A stretch of DNA of 17,122 nt from Anaerolineales bacterium UBA832 (lineage in GTDB: Bacteria > Chloroflexota > Anaerolineae > Anaerolineales > UBA11657): contig DBHI01000006.1 in NCBI GenBank assembly GCA_002296125.1, positions 1-17,122 of the forward strand. The letters are read 5' to 3'. Made by a program: the position numbers and the translations under genes. A model generated the notes under the pieces. That model searched no databases. It was not told the DNA's origin and worked only from the letters and a program-made list of their open reading frames with translations. Shown piece after piece: positions 1-7,588 of this stretch (positions are counted from its first letter, which is position 1; each line of letters starts with the position of its first letter).

Positions 1-15
1 TATATATATATATAT
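1..15. repeat. Short (TA)n dinucleotide run
   Basis: The window opens inside a run of alternating T and A that ends at base 15. It lies upstream of the first gene. It may be part of a longer AT-rich promoter-proximal tract, but its left end is cut by the window edge, so its full length is unknown. Confidence 0.6.
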
Positions 16-28
16 CAATTAATTATCT

Positions 29-44
29 TGGCACAATCCTTGCA
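29..44 (+). promoter_or_regulatory. Sigma-54-type (-24/-12) promoter-like element
   Basis: The sequence reads TGGCAC, five bases, then TTGCA. The GG (30-31) and GC (42-43) are separated by exactly ten bases, as in the RpoN consensus. If functional, transcription would begin about base 55, at or next to the GTG start of the following gene, giving a nearly leaderless mRNA. No good sigma-70 pair is visible in the 55 bases available. Enhancer sites would lie outside the window. Whether this organism has RpoN is unknown, so this may be a coincidence in spite of the perfect spacing. Confidence 0.4.
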
Positions 45-55
45 CTTCAGATTGT

Positions 56-2836
56 GTGATAAACCGCTATCAAATCATTAGTCTTATTGAAGCATCATTT
101 AAGACAAAAAAAACAGACTACGCTATAAAGCTAGCACGATCATGGATACATGCTTCTCCTAATGATTTCTCGATTAACTTACTACTTTCCAAAGCACTAT
201 TCAAAACTAAACAGGTAGATGAAGCATACAAAATACTAGCAAGATTATCTGTAATTGATCCTGAAAATATATTAGTTTACAAGTTACTTACTAAAGTATG
301 TAAAGAGTTAGGCGATTCTGAAAACATGAAACTTTCTGAGGGAATACTTAATGTTCTACAAGGAAATTCACTACCTAGAATTCCTTGGCTAGTATCAACA
401 AGAGAAAGTTTTACAGCAATTAACAATAAGCAATGGGAATTAGCAAGAGAATCCAGCGAACGTGCACTACAGGCTAATCCCATATCAGCTTTACCTGCCT
501 TATTACTAATAAAAAGTCATTGGCTGTCTGGAAATCCAGATTTAGCATTCCCATTAGCACAAGGTTTTCACGCAAGATGGCCTGAATGTATAGCTATAAA
601 TCTATGTCTTGCAGAAGCACTGTTACAAACAGGAGATTACACAAAAGGAGTAGAGATCCTCCATGAATTAGTCAGTCTTGACCCAGCAAGAGAAGTAGTT
701 GATAGATATTGGCAAAGAGATCACTCATATAGACCAATTTGGCCACCAGAGCCTAGTGTAAACCATCCAGGGCCTATTCCAACAGATATAGCTGCTATCT
801 TAGGAATAAATCAATTAGAGGATACAAACAAACAACATAACAACTATAGTAATCATCAGGTTATCACTAATGCTATACCACAAGATACACCTCTACATTA
901 TGAGATGATTGAGAGTGCAAATAAAAACATATATTCTGAAATGCATGATTTATATGAATCAACAGATTATCAAACCGATAATAACAAAATAATTAATAAT
1001 TCATATAATGCAACAGTACTATCTACAACAGATAACAATATATCAACTTCTAACATCGTAAATCAAAATGATTATCAAAAAAACAAACCAAACAAACTAG
1101 CAATCAACATTAATGATAAATCCCATATAGAAACAAATGAACTCCATGAATCTATAGAAGCATCCCTCTGTACACCTCAAATTGCAAATAACGTAAAAAC
1201 TAATAACAAATTATCTACTCACAAACGCAGTTTAGGTAGTACCCCGGTACACATCATTATTACATGTGTCCGGCCATTAGTACAACAATTTGGTACAAAA
1301 GGTGCTGAAAAAATACTTACACTGACTAGATTGTTATCAGAAACAAGATCTCAAACACTTAGAATACAATCAGAAGTGATCTTACCTGATGTTCCTGAAA
1401 ACATGGCAACTTTTGATATACCTACTATTTCAAATAATGATTCATCGTCAATAACAAATGTTATCAAAAGCATAAGTACCTATTTAGAAAAACTCAACAA
1501 ACACATAGAGTCTATTCTTATAATAGGTGGAGATGAAATCATACCATTTCATCGGTTACCTAATCCTACTGATGATCACGATAGTGATGTGCCTACTGAC
1601 AACCCATATGGAACAGATGATAACAACTATTTTGTTCCTAAGTGGCCTGTTGGAAGATTACCATCACATGCAGATTCAAATTCTGAATTCCTCGAGACTA
1701 TAATACTAAACACAATTAATGCACATAAAAAACCAGTAATCAAGATGCCATTTTTTTACGATTGGTTAAAATGGATATTTCCATCCTGGCAGCCTGGAAA
1801 ATCCCAACAAAATAATCTGGGCTACAGTGCAGACATATGGCTCGACGCATCTTTAGAAGTCTTCAACGATATAGGCAACAGAAAAAAACTAATCAGCAGT
1901 CCTCCTATAGAATCTCATACCTTCCCAATAGAACGTCTAAAAAATACTTCTGATCTATTTTATTGTAATTTACATGGCCTTGAAAATGCGCCGGAATGGT
2001 TTGGAGAAAGCACATCATTTGCCAATCCAACATCACAATACCCGGTAGCATTGAAACCATCTGACATTATAAATAATAGTCATACTCCTAATATAGTATT
2101 TACTGAAGCGTGTTACGGAGCGAATATATTAAATAAGCAAAGTGCAGATGAAGCACTTTGCTTACACTTTATGAATTTAGGTAGCATTGCAGTAATTGGC
2201 TCAACGCGAATAGCATATGGTGCTTTAGGAACACCATTAATCGGTGCAGACTTAATTGGCAAATTTTTCTATTCACATCTAAACAAAGGTATTCCAATCG
2301 GAGAAACTTTAAGAAGATCTAAAATAGGTTTAGCACAAACAATGAATTCTCGACAAGGCTTTCTTGATGGAGAAGATCAAAAAGCACTACTAAGTTTTGT
2401 GCTTTTTGGTGACCCCCTACTTAAAGGCCCAAAAATGATCCCTAATAATAGTCTTGGACTACCAAAATCAATACAAATACAAGCATCTCATGTACACAAT
2501 ATACAGGCTGCATGCGCTAAAAGTCATAATGCCTGTACTAAAGCAATGGATAATCCAGAAGCATTAGAACAAGTCAGAGCAATGGTGTCACACTATCTAC
2601 CTGGTATGGAAAACAGTGATTATTCTGTAAGAAAACCACATATAGGTTGTGACGGGAATGATCATTCCTGTATAGCACAACATGCACATAGTAAAACTAT
2701 AACTACCGATTTAGATCAGCTCATCTATTCAACCAAACGTGTGATTAATTTTAACAATCATCAAAACAAACAGTATGCTCATGCTACCGTACACAACAAA
2801 TCAGGAAAAATAATCAAACTTGCTGTATCAAGATAA
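56..2836 (+). CDS. TPR protein with C25 (gingipain-type, clan CD) cysteine peptidase domain
   Basis: Predicted 926-aa protease with no signal peptide or membrane segment, so probably cytoplasmic. Residues 1 to about 220 are tetratricopeptide-like helical repeats, with recurrent small-residue/Ala positions and DP/NP turns. Residues about 255-395 are a low-complexity Asn-rich linker. Residues about 400-815 resemble the C25 core: a beta-strand ILIIGGDE (487-494), WPVGRLP (530-536), a probable catalytic His640 in NLHG, a probable catalytic Cys686 in EACYGA, and a late LFGDPLL motif typical of C25. The last ~90 residues form a separate domain ending GKIIKLAVSR, which recurs in the 86-aa protein at 5388. 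The GTG start is chosen because an in-frame TAA lies at 20-22 with no other usual start codon between; there is no Shine-Dalgarno. It heads a tight operon with ftsZ. The substrate is unknown. The peptidase assignment is fairly secure; a role in division or the envelope is inferred from context only. Confidence 0.8.
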   Translation: MINRYQIISLIEASFKTKKTDYAIKLARSWIHASPNDFSINLLLSKALFKTKQVDEAYKILARLSVIDPENILVYKLLTKVCKELGDSENMKLSEGILNVLQGNSLPRIPWLVSTRESFTAINNKQWELARESSERALQANPISALPALLLIKSHWLSGNPDLAFPLAQGFHARWPECIAINLCLAEALLQTGDYTKGVEILHELVSLDPAREVVDRYWQRDHSYRPIWPPEPSVNHPGPIPTDIAAILGINQLEDTNKQHNNYSNHQVITNAIPQDTPLHYEMIESANKNIYSEMHDLYESTDYQTDNNKIINNSYNATVLSTTDNNISTSNIVNQNDYQKNKPNKLAININDKSHIETNELHESIEASLCTPQIANNVKTNNKLSTHKRSLGSTPVHIIITCVRPLVQQFGTKGAEKILTLTRLLSETRSQTLRIQSEVILPDVPENMATFDIPTISNNDSSSITNVIKSISTYLEKLNKHIESILIIGGDEIIPFHRLPNPTDDHDSDVPTDNPYGTDDNNYFVPKWPVGRLPSHADSNSEFLETIILNTINAHKKPVIKMPFFYDWLKWIFPSWQPGKSQQNNLGYSADIWLDASLEVFNDIGNRKKLISSPPIESHTFPIERLKNTSDLFYCNLHGLENAPEWFGESTSFANPTSQYPVALKPSDIINNSHTPNIVFTEACYGANILNKQSADEALCLHFMNLGSIAVIGSTRIAYGALGTPLIGADLIGKFFYSHLNKGIPIGETLRRSKIGLAQTMNSRQGFLDGEDQKALLSFVLFGDPLLKGPKMIPNNSLGLPKSIQIQASHVHNIQAACAKSHNACTKAMDNPEALEQVRAMVSHYLPGMENSDYSVRKPHIGCDGNDHSCIAQHAHSKTITTDLDQLIYSTKRVINFNNHQNKQYAHATVHNKSGKIIKLAVSR

Positions 2837-2853
2837 AACTAACAAATAAATTC

Positions 2854-4200
2854 ATGTCTAAATCCAATAAACCATCACCGATTCTATCAACAGCCAAACA
2901 AGATACTGGTTTAGGATTTCATTTCTTTCCAGACTCACTACATTACAGTTCAAATGACATAGAATACTGGCTACCTGAACTACAAAATCTTGGTGCCAAT
3001 TGGATCACATTACATGCTGAAACAAACAGATCAATTCCTGAAACTTTTCTATCGCCCCTATTACAATCAAATATAGAGCCCATAATACATATCAAAAACA
3101 ATTATATAGACCATTTGGATACAGATATACTTACCAGTATCATACATGCATATGCTAACTGGGAAGTTAAATATGTATGTATATATGACTCCCCAAATAT
3201 GCGTCATGCTTGGAAGCCAGGTGAGTTTGATCGCAAACATCTAGTTGATCGCTTTCTAGATCTATGGATTCCAATTGCCATGATACAACTAGATTGTGGT
3301 CTATCTCCAATTCTCTCTCCGCTCCATCAAGGCGGAACATATTGGGACACATCATTTCTAAGCAGCGTACTTACAGAACTTGTGAACAGAAAACACACCA
3401 CTATTATAGACAACCTCATATTGGCAATATATGCAATGGCAGGACCGTATGCAGCAGATTGGGGCAGAGGTGGAAACTTAGCCTGGCCAGCATCTAAACC
3501 TTATTTGACTCCATCAGGATCACAAGATCAAACTGGCTTTTGGTCATTCAATTGGTATGCTGAAATAATGGAAAATATTTTAGGAGAAATTAAACCAATG
3601 ATCATGATCGCAGGCGGTGCACGAAAAAGTGAGATTGATCTTAATACAAAACAAACTAAAAATATTGCCTGGCATACAACTTGCAATTCTACAATAGCAC
3701 ACGCAATGATATCTAAACATTTGCCAGAATACTTAATGAATGTAAATTATTGGCTGCTCACATCAACAACAGATGATCAGTATGCAGAAGATGCATGGAT
3801 ATTACCTGACAACACATTTACTGCTCCAGCTGCTACAGAACTTAGATCAATTATTATGAAACATGCTCCTAATATAGCAACACTAGGAAAGGAATATCTC
3901 GACACCTTACATCACAAAAAAAATATTAATCACTATATATTGTTACCAAAATTTGAATGGGGCTTGTCCGATTGGCATTGGAATATAGCTGGACCAATAG
4001 CAAGAGAAAATAATGCTTGTTGTGGTTTTTCTGTAAAAGAAGCTGCCTTAGCAAATACAGTTACACTTATAGGCGACAACAATGAAATTAGTACCAACAT
4101 AGAAAATAAATTGAAAAATTCTGGTTGTCAAACAATAAGAATTAATCAGAGATCAATAGACACAAATATAAATTATCCTACATTCATAACCAACAATTGA
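2854..4200 (+). CDS. Probable TIM-barrel (glycosidase-like) protein of unknown function
   Basis: A 448-aa protein I cannot place in a named family. The start, GLGFHFFPD (19-27) followed by helix-strand units (ELQNLGANWITLHA, then EPIIHI), looks like the first strands of a beta/alpha barrel of the glycoside-hydrolase kind. It is rich in Trp, Tyr and Asp (WGRGGN at 203-208; FWSFNWY), as in carbohydrate-active enzymes. The C-terminal part has an EWGLSDWHW block (368-376) and then GFSVKEAALA, a strand and a predicted Rossmann-like unit. No signal peptide or membrane segment is visible, so an extracellular role is not supported. It starts 17 bp after the peptidase stop and ends 1 bp before ftsZ, without a Shine-Dalgarno, so it is probably co-transcribed. 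I could not identify a catalytic acid pair. A non-catalytic barrel or a nucleoside/sugar-modifying enzyme is equally possible. Confidence 0.6.
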   Translation: MSKSNKPSPILSTAKQDTGLGFHFFPDSLHYSSNDIEYWLPELQNLGANWITLHAETNRSIPETFLSPLLQSNIEPIIHIKNNYIDHLDTDILTSIIHAYANWEVKYVCIYDSPNMRHAWKPGEFDRKHLVDRFLDLWIPIAMIQLDCGLSPILSPLHQGGTYWDTSFLSSVLTELVNRKHTTIIDNLILAIYAMAGPYAADWGRGGNLAWPASKPYLTPSGSQDQTGFWSFNWYAEIMENILGEIKPMIMIAGGARKSEIDLNTKQTKNIAWHTTCNSTIAHAMISKHLPEYLMNVNYWLLTSTTDDQYAEDAWILPDNTFTAPAATELRSIIMKHAPNIATLGKEYLDTLHHKKNINHYILLPKFEWGLSDWHWNIAGPIARENNACCGFSVKEAALANTVTLIGDNNEISTNIENKLKNSGCQTIRINQRSIDTNINYPTFITNN

Positions 4201-4201
4201 T

Positions 4202-5377
4202 ATGACCAACAGTACCAATAACAAAAATATTTATAAGGATAACCCACCTATAATAAAAACAATTGGATTAGGTGGTGCCGGATCAAATGCAATTGATCGA
4301 ATGATCCAATTTCAAATTGATGGAGTAGATTTTATAGCTGCTAACACTGACAAGCAAGCATTAAATCTAAGTGAGGCCAACACAAAACTATTATTAGGTA
4401 AAGATTTTACAAAAGGTCATGGTGCTGGTGGCGATCCATTCATTGGAGAGACAGCTGCACATGAAACCCTCAACGAGTTATCAGAAATAATAGAAAATAC
4501 TGACATACTATTTATAACATGTGGAATGGGTGGAGGAACAGGTACCGGTTCAGCACCTGTAGTTGCTGAACTTGCACAAGATTTAGGTGTTATTACCGTT
4601 GCAATAGTTACAATGCCATTTAATTTTGAAGGTAATCACAGATACAGTACTGCTATACAAGGTGTCTCAATATTACAAAATCACTGCGATACGTTAATAA
4701 CAGTACCTAATGAAAGACTGCTGCAAATAGTTCCACATAATGTAACACTGGATGTTGCGTTTCGAATGGCCGACGATATACTACGACAGGGAATTCAAGC
4801 AATTAGTGAAATCATATTAAAGCCAGGACTAATTAACGTTGATTTTGCAGATGTTCGCATGTTGTTGCACAAGTCAGGAGGTGCTGTAATAGCTATTGGA
4901 CAAGGAAGAGGTAATAGTGCCACAATGGATGCGGTCAGGTCAGCACTGCATCATCCTCTACAGGATATATCAGGAATGAATTATGCCAATGGACTACTTG
5001 TACATTTCACTGGAGGACATGAACTACCAATGTCACATATACAACAAGCTATTAATGAGATACGTGCATCAATAGGTCCTAGTGCACAAGTTACCTTAGG
5101 AGCAACAGTTGAAAAACATCTAAAAGATAAAGTCCAAATAATACTAGTAGCAACTGGCGTAGGTGGACACGTGTTAGACCATGTTATTGATGAACTTCCA
5201 TCTAAAACGAATCACATACAGATTACTGAAACGACACACAATCAACAAAACTTAGAAAGTATCGATGAAATGCAACAAGTTTTCTCTAAATACCAAACAG
5301 TACAACACAACCTAGATACACCAGCCTTTCTTAGACGCAACAAGATCATAGATAAAAACAAAACTGAATTTAAATAA
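4202..5377 (+). CDS. ftsZ: Cell division protein FtsZ (tubulin-like GTPase)
   Basis: FtsZ polymerises with GTP at midcell to form the Z ring that organises septal wall synthesis. This 391-aa copy has all the hallmarks: the N-terminal GLGGAGSNAIDRM glycine loop, FIAANTD, GAGGDP, the tubulin signature GGGTGTG (110-116) on a GMGGGTGTGSAP loop, and the T7 catalytic loop with Asn212, Asp214 and Asp217 (NVDFADV) intact. The C-terminal core is followed by a short variable linker and the conserved tail DTPAFLRRN (372-380), which in other bacteria binds FtsA, ZipA or SepF. It should therefore be a catalytically competent, membrane-recruitable FtsZ and not a remote paralogue. It begins 1 bp after the barrel gene with no Shine-Dalgarno. 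No ftsA, ftsQ or mur genes are adjacent, so it is outside a classical dcw cluster here. Whether the genome has a second ftsZ cannot be seen. Confidence 0.95.
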   Translation: MTNSTNNKNIYKDNPPIIKTIGLGGAGSNAIDRMIQFQIDGVDFIAANTDKQALNLSEANTKLLLGKDFTKGHGAGGDPFIGETAAHETLNELSEIIENTDILFITCGMGGGTGTGSAPVVAELAQDLGVITVAIVTMPFNFEGNHRYSTAIQGVSILQNHCDTLITVPNERLLQIVPHNVTLDVAFRMADDILRQGIQAISEIILKPGLINVDFADVRMLLHKSGGAVIAIGQGRGNSATMDAVRSALHHPLQDISGMNYANGLLVHFTGGHELPMSHIQQAINEIRASIGPSAQVTLGATVEKHLKDKVQIILVATGVGGHVLDHVIDELPSKTNHIQITETTHNQQNLESIDEMQQVFSKYQTVQHNLDTPAFLRRNKIIDKNKTEFK

Positions 5378-5387
5378 AAACACAATC

Positions 5388-5648
5388 ATGTCATTAAAAT
5401 CTAATAAAATACGATCTATATCAAAGAAAGTTTACAAGAAATTCCCAGATCTCAAAAATGTGACCCCAACAATAGTAGAACAATCTCTGCCAAATGTTGA
5501 TAATTCAAAAGATACTAACCCAACATCACATTATCAGATCACATACAAGAGTATTGCACAACTACCTGATGGAAATACTATGAATAAAATAGTTAAAGTA
5601 TTAGCCAATAGCAACGGAAAAATTATAAAAATGTCACTATCCAAATGA
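5388..5648 (+). CDS. Small protein resembling the C-terminal domain of the upstream C25 peptidase
   Basis: An 86-aa basic protein with no signal peptide or membrane span. Its last ten residues are GKIIKMSLSK, against GKIIKLAVSR at the end of the 926-aa peptidase. The last 37 residues of the two proteins align without a gap, with 8 identities by my count and many conservative pairs. Upstream, VYKKFPDLKNVTP resembles VSHYLPGMENSDY of the peptidase. I infer that it is a free-standing copy of that domain, which looks like a helix followed by a small beta-sheet. It lies 10 bp after ftsZ, without a Shine-Dalgarno, in the same operon as the peptidase. Possible roles are a docking partner, an inhibitor or an adaptor of the peptidase; none is demonstrated. 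It belongs to no family that I can name. Confidence 0.7.
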   Translation: MSLKSNKIRSISKKVYKKFPDLKNVTPTIVEQSLPNVDNSKDTNPTSHYQITYKSIAQLPDGNTMNKIVKVLANSNGKIIKMSLSK

Positions 5649-5677
5649 CACAAATAATATCAATAATGTAAAAGCAC

Positions 5678-5869
5678 ATGATAACCAAATCAATAGTAAA
5701 TGCGATAGAAATTACACTGTTAACTCTGTCAACTAGATGGATACAAAAAACATCAAGTATATTTAATGCTCTAACGCTACCGATAGCATTAAAGCTTATA
5801 ACATTGTGGATCACATTATTCCTAGCTAGCTGTGCAATTTCATTTATATTAACCATATATTTGCGCTAA
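5678..5869 (+). CDS. Small single-span membrane protein
   Basis: A 63-aa open frame between the 86-aa gene (29-bp gap) and the LCP-like gene (1-bp gap). The N-terminal half (1-39) is moderately amphipathic with scattered Lys/Arg. Residues about 40-62 form one strongly hydrophobic segment (LITLWITLFLASCAISFILTIYL) ending in Arg. I do not recognise a family. The tight spacing and same strand support it as a real operon member. An overlapping hydrophobic frame on the opposite strand is the alternative reading and I consider it a shadow. No Shine-Dalgarno is visible. Possible roles include membrane anchoring or partnership with the following envelope protein, but that is a guess. Confidence 0.5.
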   Translation: MITKSIVNAIEITLLTLSTRWIQKTSSIFNALTLPIALKLITLWITLFLASCAISFILTIYLR

Positions 5870-5870
5870 C

Positions 5871-6587
5871 ATGCGAAATTACACAAATTTACCTAAAACA
5901 TTCCTAATTATATCTTCAATAGTGTTCATTATATTAGGTGCATGTGTTGGTTCCACATCTGCACTAAACACTGAAATCAATTTGCCCAGTCCAATATCTA
6001 AAATTAACATTTTACATCAACTACATAGTACCAAATCAAAATCAGTAGACAATTACCTAATAGTCGGAATAAATCCACAAGATGCTCAAATCAAAACTGA
6101 ATTAGTATCTGCATGGCTACTTTCATTTAATAGCAACTATACTAAAATATATCTGCAAGGATTCCCTATTACACCAACACTAGTAGAACAATTCACACTA
6201 TCGCCAGATACTTTAATAAAATACATCGAAACACTCACAGACAAAAACATTTCCGCTAATTTTACACTTACAAGTAAACAATTCATGTGGATCATTAATG
6301 AGATAGGAGGCATAAAATTATCTAATAAAGATTCGAACGGTCAAACAGCATATACATATATTTATTCAGCAAACGAACCAAATACTACTACCATGAGGCA
6401 AGCTGAAGTACTACAAGAAATGATAAATACTTTAGAACATCCAACCACACAGTTTAATATCAATAAGTACAAAAATTATTTACAACCAGCTGTATCTTCA
6501 ACAATTGACATAAAAACCATTATCGATAATTTTTTTCCCATTAATTCTAAACAAATCCATGTCAATGTTATCTCAACACAAAATTAA
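5871..6587 (+). CDS. Degenerate LytR-CpsA-Psr (LCP)-like envelope protein
   Basis: A 238-aa protein with an N-terminal hydrophobic segment (residues 11-24) that could be a membrane anchor or, given L-G-A-C at 22-25, a lipoprotein signal. Outside the membrane it follows the order of an LCP domain: strand DNYLIVGIN (60-68), strands around YLQGFPIT (94-101), IINEIGGIKL (141-150) matching the usual 'lv..lGGv' segment, and MRQAEVLQEMI (175-185) matching the 'R..RQ..vl' helix. LCP enzymes attach teichoic acids or other polymers to peptidoglycan. Here the RTD-type loop after the first strand and the Arg of the usual 'sIPRD' motif are missing, and the domain is short, so phosphotransferase activity is doubtful. 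It is the last gene of the ftsZ operon. The LCP assignment rests on motif order only. Confidence 0.55.
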   Translation: MRNYTNLPKTFLIISSIVFIILGACVGSTSALNTEINLPSPISKINILHQLHSTKSKSVDNYLIVGINPQDAQIKTELVSAWLLSFNSNYTKIYLQGFPITPTLVEQFTLSPDTLIKYIETLTDKNISANFTLTSKQFMWIINEIGGIKLSNKDSNGQTAYTYIYSANEPNTTTMRQAEVLQEMINTLEHPTTQFNINKYKNYLQPAVSSTIDIKTIIDNFFPINSKQIHVNVISTQN

Positions 6588-6624
6588 AGTGTACAAATCT
6601 CCAAGAAACCTCTCCAAATAAATA

Positions 6625-6653
6625 GTTTCAATTTGCTAAAAATCAAATATAAT
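6625..6653 (+). promoter_or_regulatory. Possible sigma-70 promoter upstream of mtaP
   Basis: A perfect TATAAT is at 6648-6653. The best -35 candidates (GTTTCA at 6625-6630, or TTTCAA one base on, spacer 16-17) are weak. The start of transcription would be near 6660, about 26 bases before the mtaP ATG. In so AT-rich a genome a TATAAT alone is weak evidence, but this is the only gap of any size (98 bp) between the ftsZ operon and mtaP. Confidence 0.4.
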
Positions 6654-6666
6654 AATTAGATAAATA

Positions 6667-6677
6667 CTCCAATGGAG
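6667..6677 (+). promoter_or_regulatory. Shine-Dalgarno of mtaP within a small inverted repeat
   Basis: GGAG at 6674-6677 sits eight bases before the ATG at 6686, one of the few clear Shine-Dalgarno sequences in the window. It is preceded by CTCC (6667-6670) with a three-base AAT loop, so the ribosome site could pair with itself in a short 4-bp stem. The stem is too short to be confident that it matters. Confidence 0.45.
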
Positions 6678-6685
6678 ACAATCAC

Positions 6686-7573
6686 ATGGACAATGATATA
6701 ACACTGGGAATTATAGGTGGAAGTGGCCTATATGACATACCTAGCTTAACTAACAAAACTGAATTCTCAATAGAAACACCATTTGGTTCTCCAAGTTCAA
6801 AGATACTAACTGGTACAATAAATAACCAAAAAGTAGCATTTCTCACAAGGCATGGACCTGGTCATATAATTCCTCCTTCCAAAATCAATTACAGGGCTAA
6901 CATATATGCGCTCAAACTAGCTGGAGTTAAAAGAATCATATCTGTAAGTGCTGTCGGATCACTCAAAGAAAATCTAGCTCCAGGTCATATTGTCATTCCG
7001 GATGGTCTATATGACAACACATCTAATAGAATAAAAACTTTCTTTAATGATGATATAGTTGCACATGTTGATGTAGCAGACCCTTTCTGCAAGCAGTTAT
7101 CTAGTATGTTAGCTAATGCAGTTAAACCAACAGGTGCTAATTTACATGAAGGTGGAAGTTTTATAACTATTGAAGGACCAAGATTTAGTACCAAAACTGA
7201 AAGTAATACTTTTAGAAGTTGGGATATGAGCATTATTGGTATGACTACAAGTCCTGAAGCGTTCTTAGCCAGAGAAGCAGAAATTTGTTATTCTGTAATG
7301 GCTCATGTGACTGATTATGATGTCTGGCATGAAAGTGAAACACCTGTAACAGTTGACATGGTAATAAAAACACTGCAAGAAAATACAGACATTGCTACAT
7401 CAAGTTTGGAAAATTTAGCTAAAACACTATCTGAAACACCTGATCAAACTTGTAAATGTCATACGGCTCTATCTGATGCTATCATTACAAAAATCAACAA
7501 AACAACTAATACAAATACGCACAACAAACTAAGATTACTAATAGACAAATATATTCAAGATTCCTTCGAATAA
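6686..7573 (+). CDS. mtnP: S-methyl-5'-thioadenosine phosphorylase
   Basis: A purine-nucleoside-phosphorylase family (PNP/MTAP class) enzyme that splits methylthioadenosine with phosphate into adenine and methylthioribose-1-phosphate, clearing the by-product of polyamine synthesis and feeding methionine salvage; cytosolic. At 295 aa it has normal family length. Visible motifs: GIIGGSGLYD (8-17) with the phosphate-loop Ser, RHG (55-57), IPPSKINYRANI, SVSAVGSL, EGPRFST, GMTTSPEA (the GMT form fits MTAP better than guanosine/inosine PNP, where Ser is usual) and TDYDVW (209-214) with the two base-side Asp residues 210 and 212. It has its own Shine-Dalgarno and probable promoter, and is followed after 15 bp by the rodA/ftsW-like gene. 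A broader adenosine phosphorylase activity cannot be excluded. Confidence 0.92.
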   Translation: MDNDITLGIIGGSGLYDIPSLTNKTEFSIETPFGSPSSKILTGTINNQKVAFLTRHGPGHIIPPSKINYRANIYALKLAGVKRIISVSAVGSLKENLAPGHIVIPDGLYDNTSNRIKTFFNDDIVAHVDVADPFCKQLSSMLANAVKPTGANLHEGGSFITIEGPRFSTKTESNTFRSWDMSIIGMTTSPEAFLAREAEICYSVMAHVTDYDVWHESETPVTVDMVIKTLQENTDIATSSLENLAKTLSETPDQTCKCHTALSDAIITKINKTTNTNTHNKLRLLIDKYIQDSFE

Positions 7574-7588
7574 ACATCATCAACGATT

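Noticed and set aside
5623..5856. 77-codon hydrophobic frame on the minus strand opposite the small membrane gene
   Set aside because: It overlaps the + strand frame that fits the operon spacing, and hydrophobic antisense frames are expected opposite AT-rich membrane-coding sequence.
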